From assembly GCA_000496135.1 (NCBI GenBank), contig KI542676.1, positions 1 through 64,000 on the forward strand: a stretch of 64,000 nucleotides of DNA. The letters are read 5' to 3'. Position 1 is the stretch's first letter. Each line of letters opens with the position of its first letter. The notes beneath the pieces are model-generated. The model was not told where the DNA came from, ran no database searches, and saw nothing but the letters and a program-made list of their open reading frames with translations. Source of the DNA: Thermoplasmatales archaeon E-plasma (lineage in GTDB: Archaea > Thermoplasmatota > Thermoplasmata > Thermoplasmatales > Thermoplasmataceae). This document shows positions 33,178-42,207 of this stretch, piece by piece. A program made the position numbers and the translations under genes.

Positions 33178-34518
33178 TTATGAGGAAAGAAGTCGGATCC
33201 TCAAGGACCCCTTCAACCTCATTATAAATCTCGCTGCGTCTGCTCCATCTATTAATCGGTGATCACATGAGAGCGTGATATACATCATATCTCTCTCTTC
33301 CCCATCGACATTCAATCTTTTCACTACTCTGTGAACACCAAGTATTGCCACTTCCGGGTAATTAATGATTGGAGTTGAGAAGAGTCCGCCAATGCTTCCT
33401 ACATTTGAAACAGTAAATGTTGAATCCTGAACATCAGATAGTGTCATCTTGTTCTCTCTTGCCCTCTTTGCTATTTCTGATATTTCTTTTGCAATCTGTT
33501 CAACCGATTTCCTGTCCGCTGATTTCAGGACACCAACCGTTAATCCATCCGGTGTGTCTATGGCAGTTCCAATGTTGTAGGAGCTTTTCATTACATATCT
33601 CTTATTCGCTTCATCGTAAATGGAATTAAGCTTTGGAAATTCTCTCAAAGCAGCTGTAACTGCCTTTATGAAAAATGGAGTATAGGAGATCTTTATTTCC
33701 TTTTCTTTGAGATTACTTATTATGGAGCTAAGTTCTGTGAGATCCACTTCCTCGCCTACTGTGAAGTGCGGAATGATACTCTTTGATTTCGTCATCTTCT
33801 CAAATATAATCCTGCGCAGTCCCTTAAGTTCCACTATCTGATCTTCTGCAAGAGGTTTGATAGTCTGGATTTCTACTTTGGGAGAAGGGCTCTCTTCAGA
33901 TACCCTGTGTACTGCATGCTCCACGGGCGCTGCAGCCGGTGCTTTTGTCTCTTCAGCAACGGGTGCCGATGGGGCTGGAGCGGCAGCTTGAGGTGCAGGA
34001 GCAGCGGCTGCCTGTGCTTTTTCCTCTTCCCTCTTCTTTTGATCAGCTTCTGCCCTGTCAAGGTCTTCCAGAGTGACCCTGCCATTCGGCCCGGTTGGCA
34101 CAACATTATCAAGATCAATATTTCTCTCTCTTGCTATTCTCCTGATAGTCGGCGAAGCTACAACTTTTCTCTCTCCATCCTGATCCGCTGAATTATTTTC
34201 ATTTTCGACCATATCATCTTCCTCTTTTCTTTCTATTTCCGGGGATGCCGATTCTTCCTTTATTTCCTGTACAAGAGGACCTTCCCCGTCGATTTCAATT
34301 ATCGCTTTCCCTACTTGTACAATCTCTCCGTCCTTATAAATAATTTTCAATACCTTACCTTCGGTTGGTGAAGGTATGTTTACAGTTACTTTATCAGTCA
34401 TTATTTCAACCATTTCCTGGTCTTTCTTAATGACGTCACCCTCCTTTACGTGCCATTTTACGATCTCTCCTTCACTAACTCCTTCTCCTATGTCGGGAAG
34501 CTTGAACTCATAAACCAT
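33178..34518 (-). CDS. 2-oxoacid dehydrogenase acyltransferase (E2)
   Basis: This 446-residue core protein of the complex has an N-terminal lipoyl domain (about residues 1-80, lipoylated lysine K43 in the MTDKVTVN motif) and a peripheral-subunit-binding domain (VASPTIRRIARERNIDL...GPNGRVTLEDLD, about 115-155). Flexible Ala/Pro-rich linkers follow, then the acyltransferase domain ending with CDHRLIDGADAARF (HxxxDG active site). It transfers the acyl group from E1 to CoA. It begins two bases after the expected end of E1beta. Substrate is probably branched-chain 2-oxoacyl, by analogy with Thermoplasma, but pyruvate or 2-oxoglutarate cannot be excluded. Confidence 0.94.
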   Translation of the reverse strand: MVYEFKLPDIGEGVSEGEIVKWHVKEGDVIKKDQEMVEIMTDKVTVNIPSPTEGKVLKIIYKDGEIVQVGKAIIEIDGEGPLVQEIKEESASPEIERKEEDDMVENENNSADQDGERKVVASPTIRRIARERNIDLDNVVPTGPNGRVTLEDLDRAEADQKKREEEKAQAAAAPAPQAAAPAPSAPVAEETKAPAAAPVEHAVHRVSEESPSPKVEIQTIKPLAEDQIVELKGLRRIIFEKMTKSKSIIPHFTVGEEVDLTELSSIISNLKEKEIKISYTPFFIKAVTAALREFPKLNSIYDEANKRYVMKSSYNIGTAIDTPDGLTVGVLKSADRKSVEQIAKEISEIAKRARENKMTLSDVQDSTFTVSNVGSIGGLFSTPIINYPEVAILGVHRVVKRLNVDGEERDMMYITLSCDHRLIDGADAARFIMRLKGSLRIRLLSS

Positions 34519-34520
34519 AA

Positions 34521-35493
34521 TTATCTAAACTCCATTAATTTGCCTACTGCTTTCATTATCTTCCTTTCATGGGGAGATAGTAATCTTCAAGTCTGTACGG
34601 GAATGGCGTATCCGGTCCGGTAACTCTCAGTATTGGTCCCATAAGATAGTCAATAGCCCTCTCTGCCAGAAATGCTGATATTTCAGCGCCCATACCAAGT
34701 GTTCTCGGAGCCTCATGACAATCATTGCCCTTCCTGTTTTCTTTACAGATTGAAGTATAGTTTCACCATCATATGGCATTATTGTTCTCAGGTCTATAAT
34801 TTCTGCATCGACCTTATTTTTCTCAATTGCAGCGGTCACCACAGGAACCATTGACCCATAGGTAACGATCGTCAGATCATTTCCCTCCCTGACAACGGAA
34901 GCCTTTCCAATGGGAACTTTGTACTCTTCATCAGGAACATCTATCTTTGTTGATCTGTATAGTTTTTTTGGCTCAAGAAATATTATTGGATCCTCATATT
35001 CGAGAGCTGACATCAAAAGACCTTTCGCGTCATACGGGTTTGATGGTGATATGACTGTCAGACCTGCTGTATGTGCAAAATAAGCTTCCCCGCTCTGCGA
35101 ATGATAGAGTCCGCCCTTTATTCCACCACCATAGGGTGTTCTCAAAATCATAGGAACGTTAAACTGTCCCCCGGACCTGTATCTTAATTTGGCTGCCTGA
35201 TTAACAAGCTGATCGAAAGCGGTGAATATGAAATCCTGAAACTGAATTTCCGGTATTGGTTTCATTCCGTTTAATGCCATACCAATAGACATTCCAACTA
35301 TGCCAAGTTCAACAAGAGGAGTGTCTATTACTCTGTCAGAACCATACTTAGCCTGCAATCCTTCAGTCACTCTGAATACGCCCCCATCCCTTCCGATATC
35401 TTCACCCAGAAGAACTACCGAATCATTTTTAGACAAAGCATAGTCAAGTGTGGAGTTTATTGCCTGAACCATGTTTAGCTGTTTTGAACTCAC
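34521..35493 (-). pseudogene. 2-oxoacid dehydrogenase E1 beta subunit, with two frameshifts near the 3' end
   Basis: E1beta pairs with E1alpha to form the thiamine-diphosphate decarboxylase. The first about 258 residues are normal (LLGEDIGRDGGVFRVTEGL, VELGIVGMSIGMALNG, FDQLVNQAAKLRYRSGGQ, GLYHSQSGEAYFAHTAGL, IDLRTIMPYD). After GRAMIV the frame is lost. The true tail HEAPRTLGMGAEISAFLAER...PYRLEDYYLP reads in a second frame, and the last part (HERKIMKAVGKLMEFR) in the third. Adding one base near 34717 and one near 34571 restores about 324 residues, the usual length, ending at TAA 34521-34523, two bases before E2. Both breaks fall just before CATGA on the coding strand. Sequencing deletions or recent mutations are both possible. 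Confidence 0.85.
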
Positions 35494-36503
35494 AGTGCTT
35501 CACCCTTTTCTTCTTTGATAATCCAGGTCATTTCCTTATAAACATCATCATACATGGTCTCCGGTTTTGGCGGTGGAATTTTCTCCCTCTCATCGAACTT
35601 CTGGTCAACTATTCTCTTTGCCTCAGATTTCATTTTGTCTATAATCTCATCTGTAATATATCCAAGATCCTTTAGCCTCTTCTCAGCTATAACAATTGGA
35701 TCTTTTTCGCTCCCTTCTGTAATTCCTTCAGATCTATACTTTGAAGGATCATCGGAGGTTGAGTGTGGTCCGATTCTGTAGCTGACAGCTTCGATTAATA
35801 CCGGTCCTTTACCTGAGCGCGCTCTGTCAACTGCCTCTTTTGCCACTTTGAAAGTTTCAAGGAAATCGTTCCCGTCAACTTTGACACCATAAGCTCCATA
35901 AGCCTCGGCTTTTTTCCAGATCTCTACCTTGGTTTGCTTTTCAACAGGCAGGGATATTGCCCATTGATTGTTTTCGCAAAGAAAGATTACGGGAAGATCA
36001 TAAACGGAAGCAAGATTCAAGGCAGCGTGGAAATCAGGGGTGGAAGTTGATCCATCTCCGAAGGTTGTAACCACTACCTTATTCTCCTTTCTATGTTTAA
36101 TTGCATATGCTGCTCCAACAGCGAGTGGCAGATTGGTGGCAACAGGGCTCTGAACGGACATGAAGTTCTGCGCTTTGGCGTTGTAATGTGAAGGCATCTG
36201 CCTTCCCTTAGCTGAATCTTCGCTGTTACCCATGATCTGATCCAACAGGACTTCCACGGGAACCCCTCTGTGGATCATGAAAGGCACATCCCTGTAATAT
36301 TCGTAAACAAGATCATCAGGATTCAGCGCCATAGATACGCCTACCTGTGTAGCCTCCTGGCCAATGGTTGGGGTATAAAATCCAACTCTTCCCTGACGCT
36401 GGGCAGTTACAATCTTTTTATCAAACATTCTTGAAAGGATCATTGAACTGTACGCTCTCAAGAACACATCTTTTTCTTCCTGACCATTAAAAACTTCTGT
36501 CAT
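35490..36503 (-). CDS. 2-oxoacid dehydrogenase E1 alpha subunit
   Basis: This 337-residue subunit binds thiamine diphosphate through the GDGSTSTPDFHAALN...LCENNQWAIS motif (GDG...NN). FYTPTIGQEA, SVQSPVATNLPLAVGAAYA and PHSTSDDPSKYR are also characteristic, and the last is the loop phosphorylated in branched-chain E1alpha of eukaryotes. The family branch therefore favours branched-chain 2-oxoacid dehydrogenase, which fits the divergent ilvE gene upstream of the operon. Its start overlaps the lipA stop and its stop overlaps the E1beta start, four bases each, so the genes are translationally coupled. Confidence 0.93.
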   Translation of the reverse strand: MTEVFNGQEEKDVFLRAYSSMILSRMFDKKIVTAQRQGRVGFYTPTIGQEATQVGVSMALNPDDLVYEYYRDVPFMIHRGVPVEVLLDQIMGNSEDSAKGRQMPSHYNAKAQNFMSVQSPVATNLPLAVGAAYAIKHRKENKVVVTTFGDGSTSTPDFHAALNLASVYDLPVIFLCENNQWAISLPVEKQTKVEIWKKAEAYGAYGVKVDGNDFLETFKVAKEAVDRARSGKGPVLIEAVSYRIGPHSTSDDPSKYRSEGITEGSEKDPIVIAEKRLKDLGYITDEIIDKMKSEAKRIVDQKFDEREKIPPPKPETMYDDVYKEMTWIIKEEKGEAL

Positions 36504-37354
36504 TTAATCAACCTCCTGGAAGCCCAGGCTTCTGCAGCTTTGTATGATGTTCTCACAAGTGGCCCTGAGGCCACAAAGGAGAACCCTTTTTCATACCCTA
36601 TCTTCTCAAACATCTTGAATCTCTCCATTGAACAGTATTCAGTAACTTCTATCTGTCTTTTTGATGGTCTCAGATATTGACCTATGGTCAAAATATCCAC
36701 ACCCACACTCCTTAAATCATCCATCGTTTCCTCAACTTCATGATCCAATTCTCCATGTCCGAGCATGATGGATGATTTTGTTATAAGCGTGTTATTTCTC
36801 TCCTTGAAATATTTCAACACTTTTAAAGATTGCTCATAGTTGGCTCTATGATCCCTGATCATTGGAGTCAGTCTTCTTACCGTTTCAACATTGTGTGCCA
36901 GAACATCCGGATTTGATTGAAGAATATTTTCCAGCAAATCCTCTTTTCCTGTAAAATCTGGTATCAGTGCCTCCACTAAGACTCCTGCCATCCTGACCTC
37001 TTTAATAACTCTGGAATAATGAACTGAACCCTGATCGGGAAGATCGTCCCGATCCACTGATGTAATAACTGCGTATTTTAAATTCATTGCAATGACGGAA
37101 TCCCTTACCTTTGCCGGTTCCTCAGGATCAACAGGGAGCATTCCCCCGTGAGTTACTGAGCAGAATCTGCAACCTCTTGAACAGTTGCTTCCCAAAATCA
37201 TGAATGTAGCCGTACCCGAATCCCAGCACTCCGCTATGTTGGGGCATCTGGCCTCCTGGCAAACCGTATGAAGATTTTTTTCCATAAGATTGTTCTTTAT
37301 GGAAATATAATTTTTCCCTGAGGGAATATTAACCTTAACATAGCCAGGCTTCAC
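36500..37354 (-). CDS. lipA: Lipoyl synthase (radical SAM)
   Basis: LipA inserts two sulfurs into the E2-bound octanoyl group. The 284-residue protein has the auxiliary-cluster cysteines C-x4-C-x5-C (C32, C37, C43 in VCQEARCPNIAECW), the radical-SAM CxxxCxxC (C58, C62, C65 in CSRGCRFC), VRRLTPMIRDHRANYEQSLK, and the C-terminal ASGPLVRTSY arginine-serine motif that ligates the auxiliary cluster. It is the first gene of the operon and starts at GTG. A TATA-like TATATAATTA sequence lies upstream. Presence of lipA and lipB means lipoate is made on the protein here, not only scavenged. Confidence 0.95.
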   Translation of the reverse strand: MKPGYVKVNIPSGKNYISIKNNLMEKNLHTVCQEARCPNIAECWDSGTATFMILGSNCSRGCRFCSVTHGGMLPVDPEEPAKVRDSVIAMNLKYAVITSVDRDDLPDQGSVHYSRVIKEVRMAGVLVEALIPDFTGKEDLLENILQSNPDVLAHNVETVRRLTPMIRDHRANYEQSLKVLKYFKERNNTLITKSSIMLGHGELDHEVEETMDDLRSVGVDILTIGQYLRPSKRQIEVTEYCSMERFKMFEKIGYEKGFSFVASGPLVRTSYKAAEAWASRRLIK

Positions 37355-37495
37355 GAATCATATATAATTAATCTATATACTAAATTATCGATGTGGTGCT
37401 GTTCTTTATATGCAGGTTGAAAAGAAAAATTTGCTGTAACATCATTTATAAACCTTAGTTTTAATGGCAAAGGAATAAATAACTTTCAACAATAA

Positions 37496-38413
37496 ATGTT
37501 TATGGCAGAAAATCAGAAATGCTGGCTTAACGGAAAACTGATCCCATATTCTGAAGCAAACGTTCCAATTATGACACACTCACTTCAATATGGAAGTGGG
37601 ATTTTTGAAGGCATAAGGGCATACGAGACTGCAGAAGGTCCTGCGATATTCAGACTGGACGAGCATGTTAATCGATTCATGAAAACAGCGAAAATATATA
37701 TGATGGACCTTGGTTTTACGCGGGAACAGATAAGAGAGGCAATTATTGAAACCGTTAGGGAAAATCACTTAAAAAGCGCATATATCCGGCCATTTGCATT
37801 TTATGACGATTCCAGAGTTGGAGTTTCGACTTACGGAAAGAAGATAAGTGTGTTTGTAGGAGCATTCGAATTCGGGAAATATTTTTCAAACGCAGATGCA
37901 GGTTTAAAGTGCAAAATATCATCACTTAGAAGGTTTGATTCATCATCATTGCCAACTCAGGCAAAAGGAAGCGGTAATTACCTTAACTCTGTCCTTGCCA
38001 TGAAGGAAGCAAGGAGAAGCGGGTTTGATGAAGCCATACTCCTTGACAGGAATGGAATGGTAGCTGAAGGTCCCGGGGAAAATATATTTCTTGTAAGGGA
38101 TGGCAGGCTTATAACGCCGGGCGAAGACAGTTCCATTCTTCTTGGGATAACAAGGATGTCACTTCTGGAAGTTGTTAAGGATATGGGTATACAGGTAATC
38201 GAAAGATATGTTCACAGGGAGGAAATCTATGTGGCGGACGAACTCTTCTTCTGCGGAACGGCTGCTGAAATAACACCAATTCTCAATGTAGACGGAACGG
38301 ATATTGGAAATGGAAAAGTCGGTTCTCTTACATCACAGATTAGGGAGAAATTTTTTAACATTGTTCAGGGGAAGGATAGTAAATATTCAAAGTGGTTAAC
38401 GCCTGTAAAGTAA
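37496..38413 (+). CDS. ilvE: Branched-chain amino-acid aminotransferase
   Basis: This 305-residue fold-type IV PLP enzyme interconverts Leu/Ile/Val and their 2-oxoacids. It has HSLQYGSGIFEGIRAY, YIRPFAFYDDSRVGV, KGSGNYLNSVLAMKEA (with the Schiff-base lysine), EGPGENIFLVRDG and CGTAAEITPI. ATG 37496 is annotated; ATG 37502 (MAENQK) is equally possible. It is divergent from the lipA-E1-E2-E3-lipB operon. Its 2-oxoacid products would be substrates of a branched-chain dehydrogenase, so the two may work in one pathway. Confidence 0.94.
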   Translation: MFMAENQKCWLNGKLIPYSEANVPIMTHSLQYGSGIFEGIRAYETAEGPAIFRLDEHVNRFMKTAKIYMMDLGFTREQIREAIIETVRENHLKSAYIRPFAFYDDSRVGVSTYGKKISVFVGAFEFGKYFSNADAGLKCKISSLRRFDSSSLPTQAKGSGNYLNSVLAMKEARRSGFDEAILLDRNGMVAEGPGENIFLVRDGRLITPGEDSSILLGITRMSLLEVVKDMGIQVIERYVHREEIYVADELFFCGTAAEITPILNVDGTDIGNGKVGSLTSQIREKFFNIVQGKDSKYSKWLTPVK

Positions 38414-38424
38414 GTCGTCAAAAC

Positions 38425-39342
38425 TCAGGCAACCATCTTTGAAAAAGGAACAAAATCTCTAATGATAAGGTTCCAATCCTCATTTTTCTCTATTATATCT
38501 GATATTATGCTAAGCATGGCTTTCGCATCCTCCTTTAAGATGTAGTATTCGGCAACCCAGAATTCACCGTCAAAGCTGTTAATTCTTAAAAGATAATCCA
38601 GTCCATTTTTTCTTGATTCCTGCTCAATCTCCTTAATTATTTTATTTTCTGTCTCCGCCTGATAGAGCTTTTCCTTTTCATATATTGGTATAAAATTTGA
38701 CTCATTTGGATTGATCTCTCCTTCAAGTATATGTATTATTCCATTGATCTTACCGGAGACAACGGATTTAATCAACCTGATCCATTTGGTTCTCACCGAT
38801 GCATCTCCAATACTTAGTATTGTTTCAGGGGGTCTGCTGATAAGACCCACCACATAAATGTCGTTATGATCGTTAATTTCCTGTACTATATTAAATAATA
38901 AATCTCTCCTCCCAATATCTACGATAGAAATATCAGGGTTTTCAGAAGCAGCCTTTAAAATAAAGTCAGATACATTTTTCAGTTTTGATTCATGAAAGGA
39001 AAATCTAAGCCTTATTTCGTTTCCATCCATCTGAATACTGTTAAAATATACCGATGGTATATTCATAACCTCAATTAACGGCTGGACAAATGATTCCTTA
39101 TTTAATTCCATAATCCAGTAATCATTTGCCTCAACACTTTCTGTTGCAGTGAGGAATATTTGAAATTCTCTTTCCGGATTGATTCTTTTAGGGATTGAGA
39201 ATCTAATGAGGTTCTTGTCCTGATCAAGCTGGCCCATGGCATTTATCTTCGCAGTAACTGCGAAATTAAATGACTGTGAATTTTCTTTCATAACAAGTTT
39301 ACAGGTGATAAAGGAATCATTATTCCATTCTTCAATAAGCAT
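38425..39342 (-). CDS. Unknown protein, paralogue of the gene at 5650-6576
   Basis: This 305-residue soluble protein has no recognised domain. It shares an N-terminal LIEE...C-x-(L/V) block, a central (N)IPSV-x2-N block with FxFS, a helix and P-x-ISI strand, and a WIR-x-I block with the protein at 5650-6576. The C-terminal half contains a charged helix (KLYQAETENKIIKEIEQESR). It is convergent with ilvE (11 bases between stops) and divergent from two small coiled-coil genes. Both paralogues stand beside metabolic operons, and a regulatory or sensor role is only a guess. Confidence 0.65.
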   Translation of the reverse strand: MLIEEWNNDSFITCKLVMKENSQSFNFAVTAKINAMGQLDQDKNLIRFSIPKRINPEREFQIFLTATESVEANDYWIMELNKESFVQPLIEVMNIPSVYFNSIQMDGNEIRLRFSFHESKLKNVSDFILKAASENPDISIVDIGRRDLLFNIVQEINDHNDIYVVGLISRPPETILSIGDASVRTKWIRLIKSVVSGKINGIIHILEGEINPNESNFIPIYEKEKLYQAETENKIIKEIEQESRKNGLDYLLRINSFDGEFWVAEYYILKEDAKAMLSIISDIIEKNEDWNLIIRDFVPFSKMVA

Positions 39343-39403
39343 ACTTTTACATTTTAATTAAGCCTAATAATCTTTTGTAACACAATTATGCATGATTTCA
39401 AAC

Positions 39404-39412
39404 TTAATATAT
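39404..39412 (+). promoter_or_regulatory. TATA box of the small coiled-coil gene pair
   Basis: TTAATATAT is centred 25 bases before ATG 39433. This supports a leaderless start there and not at upstream in-frame ATGs (39388, 39424). Confidence 0.45.
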
Positions 39413-39432
39413 TGCAATTTGGTATGGTTATT

Positions 39433-39651
39433 ATGAACGAAAATCTCCTGAAGAAAATAACAGGAAGAACGGAAACACTCAGAAAGATGAATGAGGAGAT
39501 GGAAGAAAATATTGAAAAGCTGGAACAGACAGTTATCCACAATAGAAACATTTTAAATGGAATCATATCTGATTATGAAACCTCTGAGGCATGGCTAAAG
39601 AAGCTAAAGAATTTGACCGGGGACTCCGTATATAGAGGGGCAGAAAGATGA
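39433..39651 (+). CDS. Small coiled-coil protein, unknown
   Basis: The 72-residue product starts MNENLLKKITGR, chosen from the TATA spacing. Residues about 10-45 form an acidic/basic heptad-like helix (LRKMNEEMEENIEKLEQTVI), followed by a second short helix. It overlaps the next gene by four bases (ATGA), so the two proteins are made in tandem and may bind each other. No family is recognised. Confidence 0.6.
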   Translation: MNENLLKKITGRTETLRKMNEEMEENIEKLEQTVIHNRNILNGIISDYETSEAWLKKLKNLTGDSVYRGAER

Positions 39652-39986
39652 CAAATCTGGAGAAACTTCAGACCATATTATTTATAAGTGAGGAAGAAAA
39701 AAAGGAGCTCCTGGAGAATGAGAGTGAATACAGGGAACCGCTCAGGTTACTGTTGGAAGAACACAAGCAATATCTGGATAACCTGGAAATTGTATCGAAG
39801 ATTCATTCACAGCTTGCTGTGATTAACTATGATGTCCATGAAAAATTTATGAATACCCACAAAAACTCCATAGTCCTTAAATCATACATTGCGGAGCTCA
39901 AGATGCTGGGAATTCCCATAGGATCGGGAATGGAAGAAATAAACAGGATTCTTGATCATTATCTTATAATCCGTGAATACCAGTAG
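39648..39986 (+). CDS. Small helical protein, unknown, coupled to the upstream coiled-coil gene
   Basis: This 112-residue, almost entirely helical, charged protein (MTNLEKLQTILFISEEEKKE at the start) has long amphipathic helices and no cysteines or membrane segment. Its start overlaps the previous stop by four bases. The pair is convergent with the ETF:quinone oxidoreductase gene, whose stop is 86 bases away. A structural or adaptor role is plausible but not shown. Confidence 0.6.
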   Translation: MTNLEKLQTILFISEEEKKELLENESEYREPLRLLLEEHKQYLDNLEIVSKIHSQLAVINYDVHEKFMNTHKNSIVLKSYIAELKMLGIPIGSGMEEINRILDHYLIIREYQ

Positions 39987-40071
39987 AAAATAATTTTTTT
40001 AAAAATATAAAGAAGAGTGTGCTCATGATGGAAATTATTGGGATGAGTATTTCAAGAAATTAAAATGAATA

Positions 40072-42084
40072 CTATTCCAGACGCTTTGCAATTACCTCAC
40101 TCAAATCCTGAATGTTCATCTTATCTTCCCGGTTTGTGGTTTTTCTTGCATCGTCAAGCATAGTCATACAGTAAGGACATGCAGTAACCACGGTTGACGC
40201 ATTAATCTTATCAGCCATCTCTATACGCTTATGTGACACCATGGTACCCTCCGTCTCCTGCATCCACAATCTGCCTCCTCCAGCTCCGCAGCAGAGAGCC
40301 TTGCTCTTGTTTTTCTCCATTTCTTCAAAATTCTCTGTGAATGAGCCAATGATCTCTCTTGGAGCATCATATATCTTGTTATATCTGCCAAGATAACAGG
40401 AATCGTGGTAGGTGTACTTCTCACTGGAATCTGAGGTTAATGCCTTAACGCTGATCTTCTTATCACTGATCAGCCTGTTAATATATTCGGAGTGATGATA
40501 TACCTCAAGTTCGACCCCATATTCTTTGTACTCATTCTTCAGTGAATTAAAGCAGTGAGGACAGGCAGTTATGACTTTGTGAATCTTCTTTTCCTTGAAG
40601 GTTTCCACATTCTGTTTGATCATCATATCTGCTAAATACTCATTCCCGGTTCTCCTTGCTGGATCTCCTGTGCATTTTTCCATGCTGCCAAGTATGGCAA
40701 AATTTACACCTGCCTTTTTCAGTATCTTGGTCACAGATTTTGCTATATCCTGATTTCTGCGATCGTATGATGCTACACATCCTACCCAATACAGAACATC
40801 ATAATTGGCATCAGGGTTCTTTGAGAGATTAACAACGTCAAGATTTTCTGCCCAATCACCCCTTGTTGAAGGGTCAATGGCATAAGGGCTCGCATATGAC
40901 TCTATATTCCTGAAAAGGTCAAGTGATTCCTTTGGGGCTTTACCCTGATTCAGAACAAGGGACCTTCTCATATCGATTATCTTAGGAACGTGGTCAATCA
41001 TCACTGGACATTGTTCCACGCATGCCATACATGTGGTGCATGACCACAGGTCCTTTTCAAGTATTGGGTCTCCTATGACAGTCTTGAAAACTTCGTCAGG
41101 GTTATCCCTGTTTTTCCTGTATTCTTTACCCTGCGCCATAACAGTTTCCCTGATATCCCAGATGATATCTCTCGGTGAGAGCGTTTTCCCGGTCATATTC
41201 GCAGGGCAGTTATCGGTGCATCTGCCGCATTCTGTGCACGAATAGAAATCAAAGTAATCCTTCCATGTAAAATCTCTGATATCAGTGGCTCCAAATCTGG
41301 TTTCTTTCTCAAAATCTATGGGGAGAGGCCTTGCCTGAGTACCGGTTGAAAATAGTACATTGAAGGGAGCAGCAAACAGGTGAAGATGTTTGGATCTTGG
41401 TATGTAAATCAGGAAAACCATAAAATCAAGAGCATGGATCCAGAAAGCTGACCAGAAGATATAATATACATAGGAAGAGGGTGCCTTTGGAATTATGGAA
41501 GCCAGTGCATAGGAAATAGGCTCTAAATAATGTGGTGCCCCCGATCGAACTACGAATGTATATCCTGCAAGCAATCCCTGCATATCAAGCACTGACATTA
41601 CGAAGTATGTGAGCATCAGAAGTCCTATGAGAACCAGTATAAAGGCTGCCTCAAAACCGTTGAATCCCTGATATCTTTTTATCTTGAGTCCCCATCTTCT
41701 CACAGCAGCGTAAATAACATCTGCAATTACGATGCCAGCAAATATATTTACAGTGAAAAAGATAATATCAGAAAGGATGCCGGGAGAAAATAGCTGATGT
41801 GCAAATATTGTAACATAGAAGAAATCAATTGAGTATGCTCCAAAAACTATGAATCCCCAGAACATAAGTGCATGCATTATTCCTGCAAAGGGGTCTTTAA
41901 AGAGTTTCCCCTGAAGAAATACATTTCTTATGAGGATGTAGATTCTTCTCCCCAGATCGAGTTTCATTCGAGGTTTTTTCAAAGGGATTTTAATTGCGTC
42001 CCATAGAATTTCATATAATTTGTAGAAGAAAGCAAACACCGCAATAAGTATACCTGCGAGCACTAGAACCGAAACTAAATTCAT
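40072..42084 (-). CDS. Membrane ETF:quinone oxidoreductase-like Fe-S protein (HdrD-NarI fusion type)
   Basis: In this 670-residue fusion protein, about six N-terminal membrane helices (residues 1-230) resemble the cytochrome-b-type NarI/HdrE domain. Two ferredoxin motifs follow: CTECGRCTDNCP (C283-C293) and CTTCMACVEQCP (C349-C359). Then come two CCG-like domains (WVGCVASYD...KCTGDPARR...CPHCFN and HDSCYLGRYN...CCGAGGGRLWM...CPYC). The architecture matches the membrane enzymes that take electrons from ETF and reduce menaquinone in acyl-CoA oxidation. Adjacent ETF genes, on the same strand 123 bases upstream, support this. In the first CCG domain the expected CC is CT, which is common in this branch. 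Confidence 0.87.
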   Translation of the reverse strand: MNLVSVLVLAGILIAVFAFFYKLYEILWDAIKIPLKKPRMKLDLGRRIYILIRNVFLQGKLFKDPFAGIMHALMFWGFIVFGAYSIDFFYVTIFAHQLFSPGILSDIIFFTVNIFAGIVIADVIYAAVRRWGLKIKRYQGFNGFEAAFILVLIGLLMLTYFVMSVLDMQGLLAGYTFVVRSGAPHYLEPISYALASIIPKAPSSYVYYIFWSAFWIHALDFMVFLIYIPRSKHLHLFAAPFNVLFSTGTQARPLPIDFEKETRFGATDIRDFTWKDYFDFYSCTECGRCTDNCPANMTGKTLSPRDIIWDIRETVMAQGKEYRKNRDNPDEVFKTVIGDPILEKDLWSCTTCMACVEQCPVMIDHVPKIIDMRRSLVLNQGKAPKESLDLFRNIESYASPYAIDPSTRGDWAENLDVVNLSKNPDANYDVLYWVGCVASYDRRNQDIAKSVTKILKKAGVNFAILGSMEKCTGDPARRTGNEYLADMMIKQNVETFKEKKIHKVITACPHCFNSLKNEYKEYGVELEVYHHSEYINRLISDKKISVKALTSDSSEKYTYHDSCYLGRYNKIYDAPREIIGSFTENFEEMEKNKSKALCCGAGGGRLWMQETEGTMVSHKRIEMADKINASTVVTACPYCMTMLDDARKTTNREDKMNIQDLSEVIAKRLE

Positions 42085-42207
42085 ATCAAGGCACCATTTT
42101 TGGATCTTTCCGATCCTATTTTGTAGATAAAGGTAAGGTTAAAAAAGTAATCGATTTCGACATACGCTACATTTGGTCTTTAAAAAAGAAAAATAAAAGT
42201 AGAAAAA

